64,000 bases of DNA from Aristolochia californica (GCA_029961685.1 JARWKL010000015.1:22351220-22415219); one strand, 5' to 3'. Shown: positions 11,601 to 26,600, counted from the first letter of the stretch. Numbers and translations are program-made. The notes: a model not told the origin generated them from the sequence alone.

Positions 11601-14600
11601 CCGAATTTTTTAGACTTACCGAAGACAGCATGGTAAGGAGGTCAGAAGCTGCCAAGGCTTCAAAGTCTGAGAGTGATCTTTGGAGATTTAGGTTCCACCC
11701 TCCTGAATCAGTTCGCAAATCAGAAATAGAAGCTTCAATGTTTCTTGCCAGATTTGAAATCAAGTTGTGGCTATTGTTGAAGCTCTGTGTACCAGTCCAC
11801 CAGTCGGTCTAGAATCTTGTCACAGAACCCGTGCCCAAGTAACATTTTACAGCAGATTTGAAAGCAGGTTATAACTTTACAATTTTTTTCCATACTGGAG
11901 ATAACTTATTACATTGCCCACCCTCAGTCCACCAACCCAACAATTTATATGCTTTTGCCGCAACCAATTTTCTACAAGTTATTTCAGCTATTAGTAGAGG
12001 AAAACTTATTTCTAAGGGTTTAAAGGGAGTAGCTGTATTATCGTATTTTATTAGTATTTTATGTTATAAATAGGTGAGAAGAGGGAACCCCGATTGATCA
12101 TCTTCCCACAATTCAACGTGAGACTTTTCTCAAGCTCTCTCTCCTCCCTGAGAAGAAAATGTTTCCTTGAGTTCCTGTTCCAGCACCCCATTTTCCTTAG
12201 GGTTTGCACCATCATACCAGAATTTTCATATTACAAAATATATATTGATGAAAAGGTCTGTGAGTCTATTTTCCAACTAAATTTTTTTTCAGCAATCAAA
12301 GTTTTCTACAAAGAAATATCGACATATGAAGTAACAAAGGTCATGCTGCAGGATCAAAGTTTTCTACGAAGGGAAATCGACATATGAAGCAACAAAGGTC
12401 AGGTAGCAAGAAGGTTTTGAATGGCAGTAGAAAACTTCAATTTGCGGGACGATTTGAGACATCAAGAAGGAGACTTTATATAGAGAATTATATGTTAAAA
12501 GAAAGATTTGTAAGTCTATTTTGTAACCTATCAAACCATTTCTCAATAAAAGTTTTCTAAAGAGAGATATCAATATCGGAAGAGTCAATGGTTATGTTGG
12601 AACTATCATTTTCCCTCACTTAAGAAGAAATAGTACTTAGTTTGGCTAGATTGCAGAGTCCAAAATCTATCTGATTATTGCTCTCAAAAGAAGTATATTT
12701 CATGCAGAAATATCATACTTGAATGAAAGATATTCAAGTATAGTTTTAGAAGGAACAACTTTCATGTCAATTTGATATCTTTGTAAGGAGATATTCTCAT
12801 TGGAGCTATAGAATGAAGCAAATCAAGCAATAAAAAAAAAATTAAGGATAAAACTTTTAATATAAAATTGGATACCAAATTAAAGCTGATTGAGTCTAGT
12901 TCTTACTCAACAAGCCATTTCTGAGCTAAATTTTGGGAGATATCTATATCTGAAGTAGCAAAGGTCAAGCAAAAGTCTCTTTTCTTATTTTCTTTTCTAT
13001 CACTTCTCCATGCTTTGACATAAATTGAGTTTCCTTTTCTACTAGAGTCCTAGTTTTTTGGGCAATTTCCCTTCTACCTAGAGACTTTTGGTCAGACTTA
13101 ATCACTCCATGTTGGCATCTTTTCTCCTTTATTTTCTCCCCATACACATTAGTTTCTTTAAGTCTCCATATCCATGTGAATTTCTTATTTTGGAAAATTT
13201 CATGTTTCTTATATAACATGTCGTATTTTCTTCCTCATGACTTCTTTGCTTAACTCTAGCCTAGTTTGTCTTGCTGTTTGGTGAATTGCTAGTGTGCTGT
13301 TGAGTTGTGTTGTTCTGAAAAAACTTACAAAATTGAGAGACTAGTGTTCAATCAGTTAAAGCCATTATTGTCCTATTATGATGTGTTCAATTCCTTCTCT
13401 CCTTGATATCATGATTGGTCACTTTGTTAGGATTTGTCTCATGGAAGAGCAATATTTGATTTTCTATTCAATGGTAGGCTATGAAGCCTCTGGTAGTACT
13501 TCCTTGATTAGTTCTTTTTTTTTAATCTCTGCACAATGCATCCACACCTATTACTCATGGCAGCCTTTGTGACATGCCTTGACTAAAGAATTGAAGGATG
13601 TACATGTGTTTTTGCTGCTTAGAAGTATGTCTAATAAGAGTTGACGAGCATACCTTCTTCCTTGGCATTGGTTTTTGTCACTACTAGAGGTTGTGGTGAG
13701 TTAAGAAATCAACAAGGAGTTGAGTTCTTGTGTCAGTGCTTGGTAGATGATCACTTGTTTCTTGGAGTATGGGATTTGTTGTCTGGTTAGGACTGATGCT
13801 TTTTCTCTCATATATGTTATTGGCAAGTTCGCTCTCATGGATCCCCAACTTGAGGGTGGAGAAGTAGGAGTACATAGAAATGTAGTATTTGGAAGAACTT
13901 ACAATAAAGTGTTCCAAGAGGTGGTAATTTTTTTATCAAAGTGGGTGGCTACCATTAAGTTTTCTCAAGATATCGAAGGAGCAGATTGGAAGATGCACAT
14001 TTGAGAACTGGCCAAATCCAAGCTGAAAATTTGAGAGTTCATTGCTTCATTCAAGACTTTGAAGACCCAAATATAGAAAATTTTGTAATTTCTCTTTTAT
14101 TCGTACAGTGATATATTATGTAACAAGCTGAAGAAGTAAAAGGGGAGTGTTAGAAGATGTAATTTGTGTTTACTTAGGTTCTAGGAAAGTTTTGTTTTTA
14201 CCAAAACTTATTTCTAAGGGTGTAAGGGAGTAAGGGTATTATTATATTTTATTAGTATTTTATGTTATAAATAGGTGAGAAGAGGAAACCCTAATTGATC
14301 CTCTTCCCACAATACAATCATGAGACTTTTCTTCACCTCTCTCTTCTCCCACATTCTCTCTCCTATGTTCATGAAATTTCACATCAACTGTAAGCCCATG
14401 TAAGGGCTCAAATATTAAAATAACCCCTTTCATTTCAAATTAAACCCTAGGACTCTGGATAAATGTTTTGCCAATCGTTGGAGCTTTGTATAAACCATGT
14501 GATTTGCTATGTGAAGTCTCTTGCATGTTGTTCTGTCAGTTTTTAGCTCCATCACTAGGTTGGCCTTTATCAAGTCTTTCAATTCTACTCACATTCATAC

Positions 14601-17600
14601 CATGTTTAGCCTTCTTTCTCTTGCTAATCTTAGATCAACACGGTAAAGACCTTCAGATTGGCATCACTTCAAGGTTTTTTTTTTTTTTTTGAACTTGTTC
14701 ATCTCAAAAGACTTGTCTTCTTTCTTTCTTGTTTATTAGTTGAAAGAAGTAATAAATTTTTTCCTTTTAAGGTGGAATACTGTAATTTATACATTTCAAA
14801 GTAGTTTTTGCGACTACAGATAAGCAATTTAAGAAGAAGATAGATGGTAGTTTTATTTTACAGGTCTATTATTTAAAGTAGTTTATTTGACTATAGATAA
14901 ACAGTTTAAGAAGAAGATAGATGGTAGTTACATTTTACAGGTCTATTATTTAAACTAGTTTCTGCCATTCATTCTCCCAACTTCTAAAGAGGCCAATGTT
15001 TTTTCAACATTAAACTTTGGTTTCTTATCATTGATTTTTCCAGTTATCATTGCTGATCCTTCAACCGGTTGAGAGTAAAGCATAACTCTCCTTCGACTTT
15101 CTTCAACATTGATAATGGAGATGGTCTCATTCAATGTAGGTAAATCTTTTTTCCTAATATCTGAATTCTCACCTGATCAAACTAAACATTTAAACCCGTG
15201 AGAAAATCATAAATTTGATTCTTTTCAATGAAATTCTTTAACGTAGCTGCATCATTGGTGCACTTTATCTCAATACAGCGATAATGGTCCATTTCTTGCC
15301 ATAGTTTCTTCAAGAGATTGGCATTCTCTGTGACTCAACGATCTCCCTGTTTAGTGGCAGAGATTTTAGTTTTAATCTCAAAGACTCGAGCAACATCCCT
15401 TACCTTAGAATAAGTCTGTTGTGCAACTTCCAATATTTCTTTAGACGTTGGTAGAAACATAAATGTATCACTGATTTCTGGTAGCATGGAATTCCATAAC
15501 CAAGACATGATTATGGAGTCTTCTTCCTCCCAAGCTTCAAATCTGGGATCTCCTTTCTTGGGCCCAGTACCAAGGAGATGACTCAATTTTCCCTTCCCTT
15601 TCAGAAAGTCCGTATCACTTGAGACCACTTCATATATTTTTTGCCATTCAATCTGTAGGCAGATTGAATATTCTGTAATTCTCCTGTTGTTTGATTGAGT
15701 GTCACCTCGTTGGATTGGGCAATAGTGAGGAGATTGAGCAGTAGGCATTTTCTCGATTGTAGAAGACATGTTGAAATCCTTTTGAAATAGGATTTAAAGG
15801 GAAAAGAATGGTGATGAAGACCAATGGTGAAAAAAAAAAACGTTGGATAAAGGGTTATGAAGGCCAAAAATTTGTTGAAGGCTGAACAACAAATATGCAA
15901 AAAAAAAAAACTCTGTTTTTGAACTAAAAAACAGGGCACAAAGAAACAGCGGTATGGTCTTGGCAATGAAGGCCTGTATGACGAGGTTTCTGATCCCAGA
16001 AAAGAGCCTAAAGCTCTGATACCATGAAGGAAATATGACGAGGTTTCTGATCCCAGAAAAGAGCCTAAAGCTCTGATACCATGAAGGAAATTCTGAAATT
16101 TTATTTACGTTGAACTGATCAAATACAAAGAATTTATACAGCAAGGTATTGCTATTCTAGGAAATGAGGAATACAAATTTAATTTACAGCTAATACAAAT
16201 CAGATTCTAATATCTAGAAATTAGGAAACTATTATCTAAAAATTTACAGTTAATCTCCTATAATTAGAAACACAAATCTGTCCCTCCAATTACTGCTATT
16301 CACAGTAATCTTGGGATTTCAATCAATGCCGAATTTCCAACAGAACTTGTAGATTCCCGAATTCTGTTTGCACTGTAGTTTCTGCCATTTTGAGTGGAAA
16401 CAAGACCTGAAACTAAATTTGTAGAGAGGTTATTGACTTTACAATCACCTTCTGTCCAAGAAAAATGATCTGTTGGCTAGTGAAAAAAGTTTAGTCTGTC
16501 TCATACTTAAATGGAGAATTATTTTTTCATTTGACCAAGTTATCTAAGATGTTTCCAAATCATAAATTGACAGCTAGGAGTAACCAGCAAACTTAAGCAC
16601 TTCAATCATTTTATCCAACAATGGTGGTTATGTTCTCTAATTGTTTCATGGAATTGCTTATATTGCAGTGTGCACTAAATATGGAGCAGTATGATATTGC
16701 TAAACAATTAAGAAACAAGCTTTCTGAGGTACATTCCTGGCTTCTCTGGAAGAGCCGCAACAATAGTGGAACATATTATTTTGTTCTTATTCATTATCTT
16801 TTTTGGAAGGTTGAAGATGAAATAGCTAAGCAGCATGAGGCTAAAAGAGGGTCAAACTCAAAAAGTGAGGCTCAAGACAAAGCGATAAGTATCTTCCGAC
16901 TCAGGTTAGTGGGTTCATTGTTCATTTTCTGCTTGTGTTCCACTCATACAATTTACTGTGGTTGACAATTCTTTTGTGGTGATGCCGATGATAGTATCAG
17001 CTATGTATGGTTTTCCATTTTCTGTTTCATATAAAATTTATAGACATGCAAACTGATATTGCTATTTTTGTTGTTCACTTTAGCATGGGTATTCCTGTTT
17101 GTAAGAATGCTGATAGAATGTGTGAACGTTTTCAATTATCAGTCAATTGAAACAGACGAAATAGATCTATATTGAGACCAACAAGCATATCAGCATAGTG
17201 ATGTCTGTGGACGGGGTGGGGGGGGGGGGGGGGGGGGGGAGTAGTACAGAATGATTCTGCAGAAGAAATTTCTTTCATAAAGGTTTAGTAGTGGCATCAA
17301 CTAAGATTAGGAGTAATAGCTGGCAATTTAAGTTCTTGGATTTTATTTCAATTTTATAATTTCTGGGTGGTTAGATAAACTGTGATATTTTCTTGCAGAA
17401 CAGCCATGCAGGAAGCAATTGGAAATGAGGACTATTCTTTAGCTGCTGATTTACGTGATGAAATTTCAAAACTTGAGGTGAGGAACTGAATTCCTCAGTT
17501 TTGGATCCATTGGTTTTGAAAGGATTGAGATAGCTATGAGTCTCGATGGATTAGATGGTGTATTCTAAGCGATAAATTCAAGAATGAAAAAGTGGGGATT

Positions 17601-20600
17601 TACTAGGAAATACAAAAGATAAAGACTTTAGCTCGCGGAAAAGAGCACCTCCTTAAGTTGCTAGGACGAGTTTTGGGCAAAACTCTTGGCTGCCATGTTT
17701 CATACCTCATCATTAATGTACTTGTATACTTCATGAAAAGGAGATCAAAACAGTTCAACAAATGTTACACATATTCTTCTAGTATCATTAATATTTCTAT
17801 CTTTTCCATGTTGAAGGTCAGTTTGGGTCCACCCCAAAATGGCTCATCAAAGTTAGGTGGCCTCTTTTTGCCAACTTATAACCATAGGATTTTTTTTTCT
17901 AACCTTATCCTATTTGTGATTGTTCCCACTAACACTTCCTCTAATATACATTCTTAAACAAATGGGCAATGTCCCAGAGACAGAGATAATGTAAACTGGC
18001 CAATAACTAAGGCCAACGAAATGGATGCACCCTTGCGCTTAAATGAAAGAAAAGTAGATGCCTTGCTCTGATACTGTATTAAAGTTGGGTTTTGGTCTAT
18101 ATATTTGTACTTTTATCAAATATATCTTGTACTTACAATTGAATTCTAGTAACTAAAGGCACTAGAATTCTACCAGTTTGTTTCTTGTGTTTTTTCTTTA
18201 TAAAATTCTGTTTTTTCAAAGAAATGGCACTCAAATTCACAACTTAGCACAAACTTCTGTCCTCTACCCTGAAAATTACTAGCTGCCGCTCACTTTTAAC
18301 TCCAAAATTTCTATGTCCCATACCTTGGTTATATATGAAGCCTCTTGTAGAAGTAACAACACCAAATAATGCATCGGATTCTCTTCATAAATGAAGAATA
18401 GAGGAGTTTCAGTTAGTCACGTAAACACCCAGATGCACATGAATGCTATCAGACATTTGAGAGTAGGAAAGAGTGATGGGAGAGTGAGAGAACGACGGAG
18501 AAAGCAAGAAGGAGAAAAACAATTAGGGAATGAAGCGAACGAAGATGGAAGAGGAAGATCGAGCATCGAGGGAGGAAGGAGAAAAGCAAGAGAGGGGGAA
18601 AAGCTGCTGACTGAGAGGAGATCAAGACAATTCTGTTGTTTTGCCTGGTTTTCCTGATAGAAGAGATGGATCTGAGATCCTTTTGGAAGAGGAAGAAGGT
18701 AACTCTTGGAAGTTGTTGCAAGATCCAAAATTGTGAAGACAAAGATACTGAGTTCTGTATGAGAGCACGATCTTGAAAATTGAGGAAACTAGCCACATGC
18801 AGCAAAGGGCTATTTGCATCTCAGTTATTAATGGTGAAAAGCTATTGTTCATTAAGGTTCCACTTGATATCTGTCATCTCTTTGTGAAGCAAATGGAGTT
18901 TCTCTTCAACAAGACAAGAGATTCTTGTTTCATTCTTCTCCAAGGTTTGATTGTCTTCAAGGACTGCCTTGGGACCTTCTTATCCATTGCAATTTTTCTT
19001 GGCATATATGGAGCTTTATTTTCAATAAGTTCGAGATTCCATTTTGTCTTCCTAACTTTTTTGTTAGTCTCATCCAGCTTGGTACCGGATTAAATTTTCA
19101 AAAACTTGGACAAAATAATGTCTCAAGTTTGCTTTGTTATAATACCTAGGGTTATGTGGGGAGAAGAAATCTGAGAGTATTTCAGGATTCATCCTCTCCT
19201 TGGAAAAATGTTGCTGAAAGGGCATTCACTGCGTTACTTCCCTATCCTATTTTTTTTTTTTTTTGAAATAGTGCTGAGTGGAATCTCAAACTTACTGGAA
19301 ATATTGTTCCAGATAAGCCATGAAAGTATCAATGGAGTAAAAGGTGGTCTAAGGATTCCTCCTCAATGTTACAAAGAGTGCAATTTCTGTTTGGGATATT
19401 TACTCCTTGACACTTGAGGGAAAATTTTGCCTTAGGAGGACCAATAAGTTTCCTAGTCATAGCTGCATCAGATGCTGAATGGTGATCTATTGTCTATGTA
19501 GCATAATAGGAAGCTATTGTAAATTGACCAGAATTGTGGGGTTACTAAATGAGTTTGTTGGAGTGAGTATGCCGAACGAATTCCTTGCTAATCTGATCTT
19601 GAAAATTTCTGAATTTTATAGCCTCCATGTCAATTAATTCCCAATGAAAGTAATTACTCCAGTCAACTTCTTGCAATGATCCATTGATGAGAACATTCAA
19701 ACTTAAGATCGACTTTACCCCATAGATGTTGGCTTTGGTGACTTTAGCTTGGCTTTTGTCTATCAGGATTGGTCTCTACTCCCCTGGTAAAGATGTTGTT
19801 ATTCAAGCATCCAATTTGCTGATACTGAACTATCACTTGGTCACTGATTAGCTGCTTTGGCCTTAATAACCAGATCAATGATCTCAAATACCTCTAGTAA
19901 TCTGTTGAATCTTTGCTTTAGACAAGTGTTTTATGGAAAAACACCAAAACAAAGTATTTTCTGTGTTAAAAATAGTCCCTCATGGATTTAGGATCTGTAA
20001 AATCATATGCTTATTACTTGGGAAGAGGTCTCCTAATTGGTTTAGTCATTTTGGGATAGACTTGGACCTAACTTTGTTATTAGAACAGGTGCTCATATGT
20101 GAGCCTCCACCCAAAGTTGTCCATGGGTAGGAGTTACAAAGATGGCCTACACATGAGGGAGATTGTTAGAATAGTATCACTAGGATCCTTTATGAAAAAT
20201 TATATGTGTTTATTTTTTTTGAAAAAGATGTATATATATATAAACAAGAAAAATACAAAAATCACAAAGAGAGGAGCATCTCCATGACAACCAACGATTG
20301 TAGGGTAGCTCCGTGCTTAGCAAGCGCATCGGCTGCCGAATTTGCGGATCTCGGAATATGTGACCAAATACAAGATAAAAATGAACAAATTTCAGTAATC
20401 TCCCAAAAAATGTCCCAATGGCGCCACGAGGGAGGGGATGCACACTCGCACTATCCAATGACCACCTTCGAGTCCCCTTAAATATGGAGGGGACCTGTGC
20501 ACTTATCTCTGAGGACACGGAGCCCATTGAGGAAACCTTGAAGCTCCGCAGACGTAGAGTCGGTGATTCCTAAAGGGCTAGCATATGCGTAAAGTTGGAA

Positions 20601-23600
20601 AAATTATGTGCTTATTACTTCGAACGAGCCTTCTAACATTAGCTAGTAATTCTGCAATGTTATTTATTTCTTCTTTGTTGAGTGACAAAGACTCATTTTG
20701 AGGAGAACACTGTAATTTATAAAGGATGAGTTTCAGGGAAAAGTCTTGTCAGACGCCTCTTCATTAGTATCTATAGTACTTGTACACTTAAATGAAAGAG
20801 AGATTTGAAACATCCATCTGTCTTGAATGTAATCTGCTAACCTCAATTATTCTATCTTTACCAAAATGAGTAAAATGTTTGACCACCTTAATGCTTCTTT
20901 CTTGTCCTTGGTCATTGTCTGATTCTCTTTAAGGATTCTTGAAGCTCTGATGTTCATTAATGCTTGATCACAGGCAGACTCTTTGGCTGCATCAGCAAAA
21001 GCACTGGCACGTGAAAATGCAGAGTATGAGTTCCGTCTTGGGCAGAAAGTGACTCACAGATTGTTTGGTGCGTAATTCAGTTAGTCTATGGAGATTCTGT
21101 TTTATATTATGTTACATATCTCTAGTATGAGGTTGTTTTCTTTATTTCTTGATCTATCCTTTATATTTTTTCTGTTTCTTCTTATCTGAATACTTTTTAG
21201 TTTCTATGATTCTAAAATGATTGTGCAAGTGCATAATAATATGATCAACCCTTATTCAAAATTAAGAGATTTGGGAAGAAATTGAGAGAAAAAAGAGAAG
21301 AGAAGAAGAAGGAAGCAAACAGCCTTGGCTGTATTGAAGTTTGTGCCAAAAGGCACGAGCTTCCTCTTTTTATTTCAGGGTTTTAAGTGACAGTTACAAA
21401 AATGATAGAAATGCCCCTACATGCATACACTCACATATCTCCTAAAATACAAAATTGAATGAAACTTGAACCACGTGCATATGAAGATATTTTGTATCCA
21501 ACATGATAAAATATAATATAAGAAATGACCAAAATACCTTAAACTGATATTTTTAACACTTCTCAAGTTGTTGTCATAGAAGAACACATGTTCACGTTTT
21601 CCTAAAGGCTTTGTAAACACACCTCCCAACTAGTCTGAGGATTTTACATATGGAGTTACCACTTCCCTTGCATAACTGAATCTCTAATAAAATGGCAGCA
21701 TAAAACTCAATTTTGATGGTAGTGCTATTGGCTGTCCTGGGCCGGCTCGAGTAGGTAGTGTTTTTAGGGGTCACAATGGAGACCCTATTCTATAGTATGC
21801 TGGACCAGTGGGCATTGCTGATGCTAATACTGCTGAAGTTAGTGCTCTTCTATTCAGCCTCTAAATTTTCAATAAAAGTCTCTATGGCAAGTTAATCATT
21901 GAAAGAGACTCAAAGACTGTCATCAGTTGGTGTTCCAAAGATAACTCCCCCCCTTGGTGCCACTGGCCCATCACAGATTGTATTGCTAACATTGTATTTT
22001 TTATCCATTGTAATTGGAATCTCATTCCTAGATCAGCCAACTCTTTGGCAGATAAATTGGCAAAATTCGGAACGTCCCAGCAATCTCTTATTGTTTGGGA
22101 AGGTTCCCTCCTTTGTAATTTGCTCTTTTGAGCCTTTGTCTTAATAAAAATAAGCACCTTTTCAAAAAATAAAAAAATAAAATGGCAGTTAACTTCTATA
22201 TGTTTAGTTCTCTATTAGAATACAAGGTTGCTTGTAATGAAGATGGTTGTCTGATTGTCACACTTCATGACCATATGCTTTGGTATATTAGACCGAACTC
22301 AAAGAAGAACAAACTTAATCTACATAAGCTCACTAACTGTGTGAGTTGTTGCTCTATATTCAGCCTCTGCTCTATACCTACCCACAATTGTCTATTTCTT
22401 ACTTTTCATGCTTATCAGGATACCTCCAATAAAACAACAATAGCTTGATGTAGAGTGTCTATCCATCTTATACCTAGTATAATCTGCATCAGAATATCCA
22501 AAGACATCTATCTTTCCATTTTGAGTATACAATAGACCTTTTCTCAGTGCACCCTTCAAATACTTTAAAATCCTCTAGGTAAATTTTAAATACAGTTTCT
22601 GAGGATTTTCCATGAACTGGTTCACAACTCCCATAGCAAAGATATTTTTGGCCTGGTAATCGTAGCATAAATCAATTTACTTACCAAAACGTCTGTATTG
22701 AGTTTTGTCCTTGAGACTAGGACCTTGTGTGCCATGGAGATTATGGTTGACTTCCATGGGAGTGTTTACGGGTTTAGCACCCAACAGACCATATTCTTGT
22801 AGCATATCTAATACATATTTTCTCTGAGAGAGAACAATAATTTGTTTGCTACGAGCAACTTGAATGCCAAGGAAGTACTTTAGGGAATCCAAATCTTTCA
22901 TTTAAAAATGTGTCGCCAAATACTTTTTAACTTCTGCAATACCTTCGCGATCATCCCCAGATAGTACAATATCATCTACATAGACCACCAAGATAATCAC
23001 ACCGGTCTTCCTCTTGAGCTGAAACATAGAATGGTTGCAATGACTTCTGTAGAACCCAAACTGCATTGCTATAGTACTAAACTTCTTGAACTATGCCCGT
23101 GGATTGTTTAAATCCATAAATAACTTTTTGGAGCTTACATACCTTCTCTATCTCCCCTTGAGCAATATATGTTTAAATCCATAAATAACTTTTTGGAGCT
23201 TACATACCTTCTCTATCTCCCCTTGAGCAATATACCCAAGAGGTTGCTCCATATAAACTTCCTCATGCAAATCATTGTACAAGAAGGCACCTTTCATATT
23301 AAGTTGAAAGAGAGGCCATCCTCTATTAATTGTCATAGAGACTAAGATATATACCAATGTAAGTCTGGCCACATGGGAGAATGTTTCAAAAACATCAACA
23401 CACCGAAAATCTGTGTATATCCCTTTGCCACCAGCCATGCCTTGTGTCGTTCAATAGAGCTATCAACATTATATTTTATGGTATAAACCCAACGACACCC
23501 CACAATAGCTGCCCCAGCAGGAGGATCACATAAATGCCATGTTCCCCGAGACATTAAAACACTCATTTCATCATCCATTGTCTGTTTCCACTCAGAAGAA

Positions 23601-26600
23601 CACAAAAAATCCTGCATTGAATGCAGAATAGTAGAAGTAGACATGGACATAACAAAAAATTTAAGGATGTGATAGGAAATCAAGAGATATATAATTTGAG
23701 ATGGGATGAGAAGTACAAGATTGTTTGCCTTTCCAAAGTCTAATAGATAAGTCCAAATCTGATAGAATGGGACCTGCAGCAAAGAAGAAGACGACTGATC
23801 GAGAGGAAAGGGCTCAATAGCTGTATCTGCTAAAGGCATTGTTGGAGCATGAGGATGTCGGTTGTCGACACGAAGAGGTGGAGAAGAATCTGATGGAGCT
23901 GGTACATCTAGAACAACTATAGGAATTGGACTATCTAAAGATGATTCAGTAGAAACAGGTAGCTCAATAGATGGTGCAAAATATGAAGTATGCTCAAAGA
24001 AAATCACATCAACTGACACATATGTCTTCGTCAAACAAGTTCATAAACCCTTTTTGCCGTCAAGAATATCCCAAAAAGACACATTTGACAGATCAATGTG
24101 ACAATTTATCAACTGAATTCCCAAATAAGGGAGCAAATGTGCATCCAAAAACACGAGGAACAACATTAAACAATTTACAATTTGGTTTGAAAATCTATGA
24201 GGAACTTGACCATGCAAAACAAAAGATGTCATGCGATTAATTAAGAAACAAGTAGTCTAAATTGCATCCCCCCAAAACCACTTGGGTATATTCATGTGCA
24301 GTAGCAACGTCCGAGTAACCTCAAGAAGGTGTTTGTTTTTATGTTCAACCACCCCATTTTGTTGAGGAGTATAAGCACCTGATGTCTAATGGGTAATCCC
24401 ATGTGAGGCACAAAACGATGAAAATTTGTAGTTAAGATATTCCAATCTATTATCAATACGAAGTAGATGAACACAAATGCCAAATTGATTTTTTATTTCA
24501 TTAAAAAAGTTTCAGGAATATATCAAACACTTTAGATTTCTCTCGTAGGAGATACACCCAAGTTACTCTACTAAAATCATCAATAAATGACACAAAATAC
24601 TTGAAAACAAATGGACTTGGAATCCTACATGGTCCCCATATATCAGAATTGACTAATTGAAACAATTTGGTGCTACGACTAGAACTAATTGGGAAACTTG
24701 CTCGATAATGGTTTCTCAGTTGACAAAACTCACAATCAAAAGAAATATCTATTGGCAAAGAAGGGAAAGACTGACACAACTTAATTGGTGATGGATTTCC
24801 CAAGCGTAGATGCCTTAAGTAGGAGGAATCGACAGTTGTAAGTGCCACAACTTGAGAAACATAAGCATCATCCAACAGGTGGAGCCCATCCTTCTCATGT
24901 CCGAAACCAATCGTCTTCTTCATCTGCAAGTCTTGAAAAACATAGGTAGTAGGATAAAATGTTACTAAACAATTTAAAAGCCTAGTAATATGACTTCAAA
25001 CAAGAGATTGACTGGAAATTTTGGAACAAATAAAACTGAGTCTAAGGACATTTGTGGAGTAGTATTAATAGTACCCTTCTCCTGAATGGGAGAAGTGGAC
25101 CCATCAACTAAGGTAATTCAATGATATGAATGAGATGGGTTAATGGACTGAAGTAAGGAAGGCATACTTGGCATGTGGGTAGAGGCTCTTGAATTAATGA
25201 TCCAAGAGTGAGAATAAGACATATTCAGTGCAATCATATTTGTAATTGCCATTGTGGCGCTTGTAGAGGATGAAGGATGAGTGTCAACGGTTGGAGTAGT
25301 AGATGGTGTAGTTAATTGGCCTAGTCGCTATACTAACTACTAAATCTCTTCATAAGACCCAATATACGAAGAAGCATATTTTTTCTGTGACTTTGGAATT
25401 GGCCTAGGTAGGTTTACCAAATTTCTCCAAACACTTCTCAAAAATAAGGTTTGACTTATCACAGTGGATGCATTTCCGATCCCCCCTAAAGAGGCTATGG
25501 TAGATAGAAAAGGGAAAGAGTGAATTTTTACCCCACCAGTACAGAAATCTGGGAAGATCCTTCAATGGAGTTGTTGAAGATTGAGAAAAGAGCCACAAAA
25601 CTGGAGGAAATCTGCCCAAGGTTGACGTTACTGCTCTGATACCATGAAAATTAAGAGATTTGGGGAAGAAATTGTGAGAAATAAGGGAAGAGAAGACGAA
25701 GGAAGCAAGCAGCCTTGGCTGCGTTGATGTTCGTGCCAGAAAGGCACGAGCTTCCTCTTTTTATTTCAGGGTTTAAGTGATAATTACAAAAATGACAGAA
25801 ATACCCCTATATACATAAAATCACATATCTCCTAAAATACAGCTCTAAATTGAATGAAATTTGAACCACAAGCATATGGAAACATTGTCTATCCAACATA
25901 CATTAGCTAGAATAGAACACAATATATAAAATGACCAAAATATCCATGACCTGATATTTTAACACTCATATTAGTATACTTTTAGTGGGTAAAAGAGTCG
26001 ATCTATCTGTGGTTGTACATGGGCTTTATGACTCTGCTTAGTTTTCTAGTAGTGATGGAAGTTGTTTTGGGAGAATAGTCCCACATTGGTTGGCCTTGGA
26101 AAGATTATTTGAGGCCATTTTGGCCATTTCCTATTTGTGTGTCCCTCTTAAGGATTTCAGTAAGTTATTCAACATGATAGGAATCTGTGTTACAAGTTTC
26201 TAGTTATTATGAGGAGTATTTAGAGAGGTATGGAAGTTTATATAAGGAGGGGCATTATTGTAATTTGATTGGACTTTCATTTAAGTGAGTTAATTAAATA
26301 GAGAAGGCTTTAATTCCAGCCCTATGAGTGCTTCTTTCCAGACACTCTTCTCATCTCTCTCACCCCTTCTTCTTCTTTCTTTTCTCTTCCTTTTATCTCT
26401 CCTTTTTACTTTTATCATGGTATCAGATCAATGAAGCGTGAGCTTGGGGAGTCTTATTTGATCTCCTTCTTCCTATCTATAGGCTTGCAACATCTATTTT
26501 GGAGATTTCACAAATTCACTTATCTGAGTGAGTCAAAGTCTAATCTTTTCCTCCTTTCTGTGCCATAACCACTTGGTTAATGGCTTGTACTGCTTTTTGA

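Noticed and set aside
15601..16144. Two minus-strand open frames of 116-121 codons
   Set aside because: They cover the Copia LTR/leader and overlap gag in another frame; hydrophobic runs come from T-rich sequence.
18391..18852. Several overlapping frames on both strands
   Set aside because: GA/CT-rich intron sequence gives open frames without any domain; no splice connection to ClpF exons.
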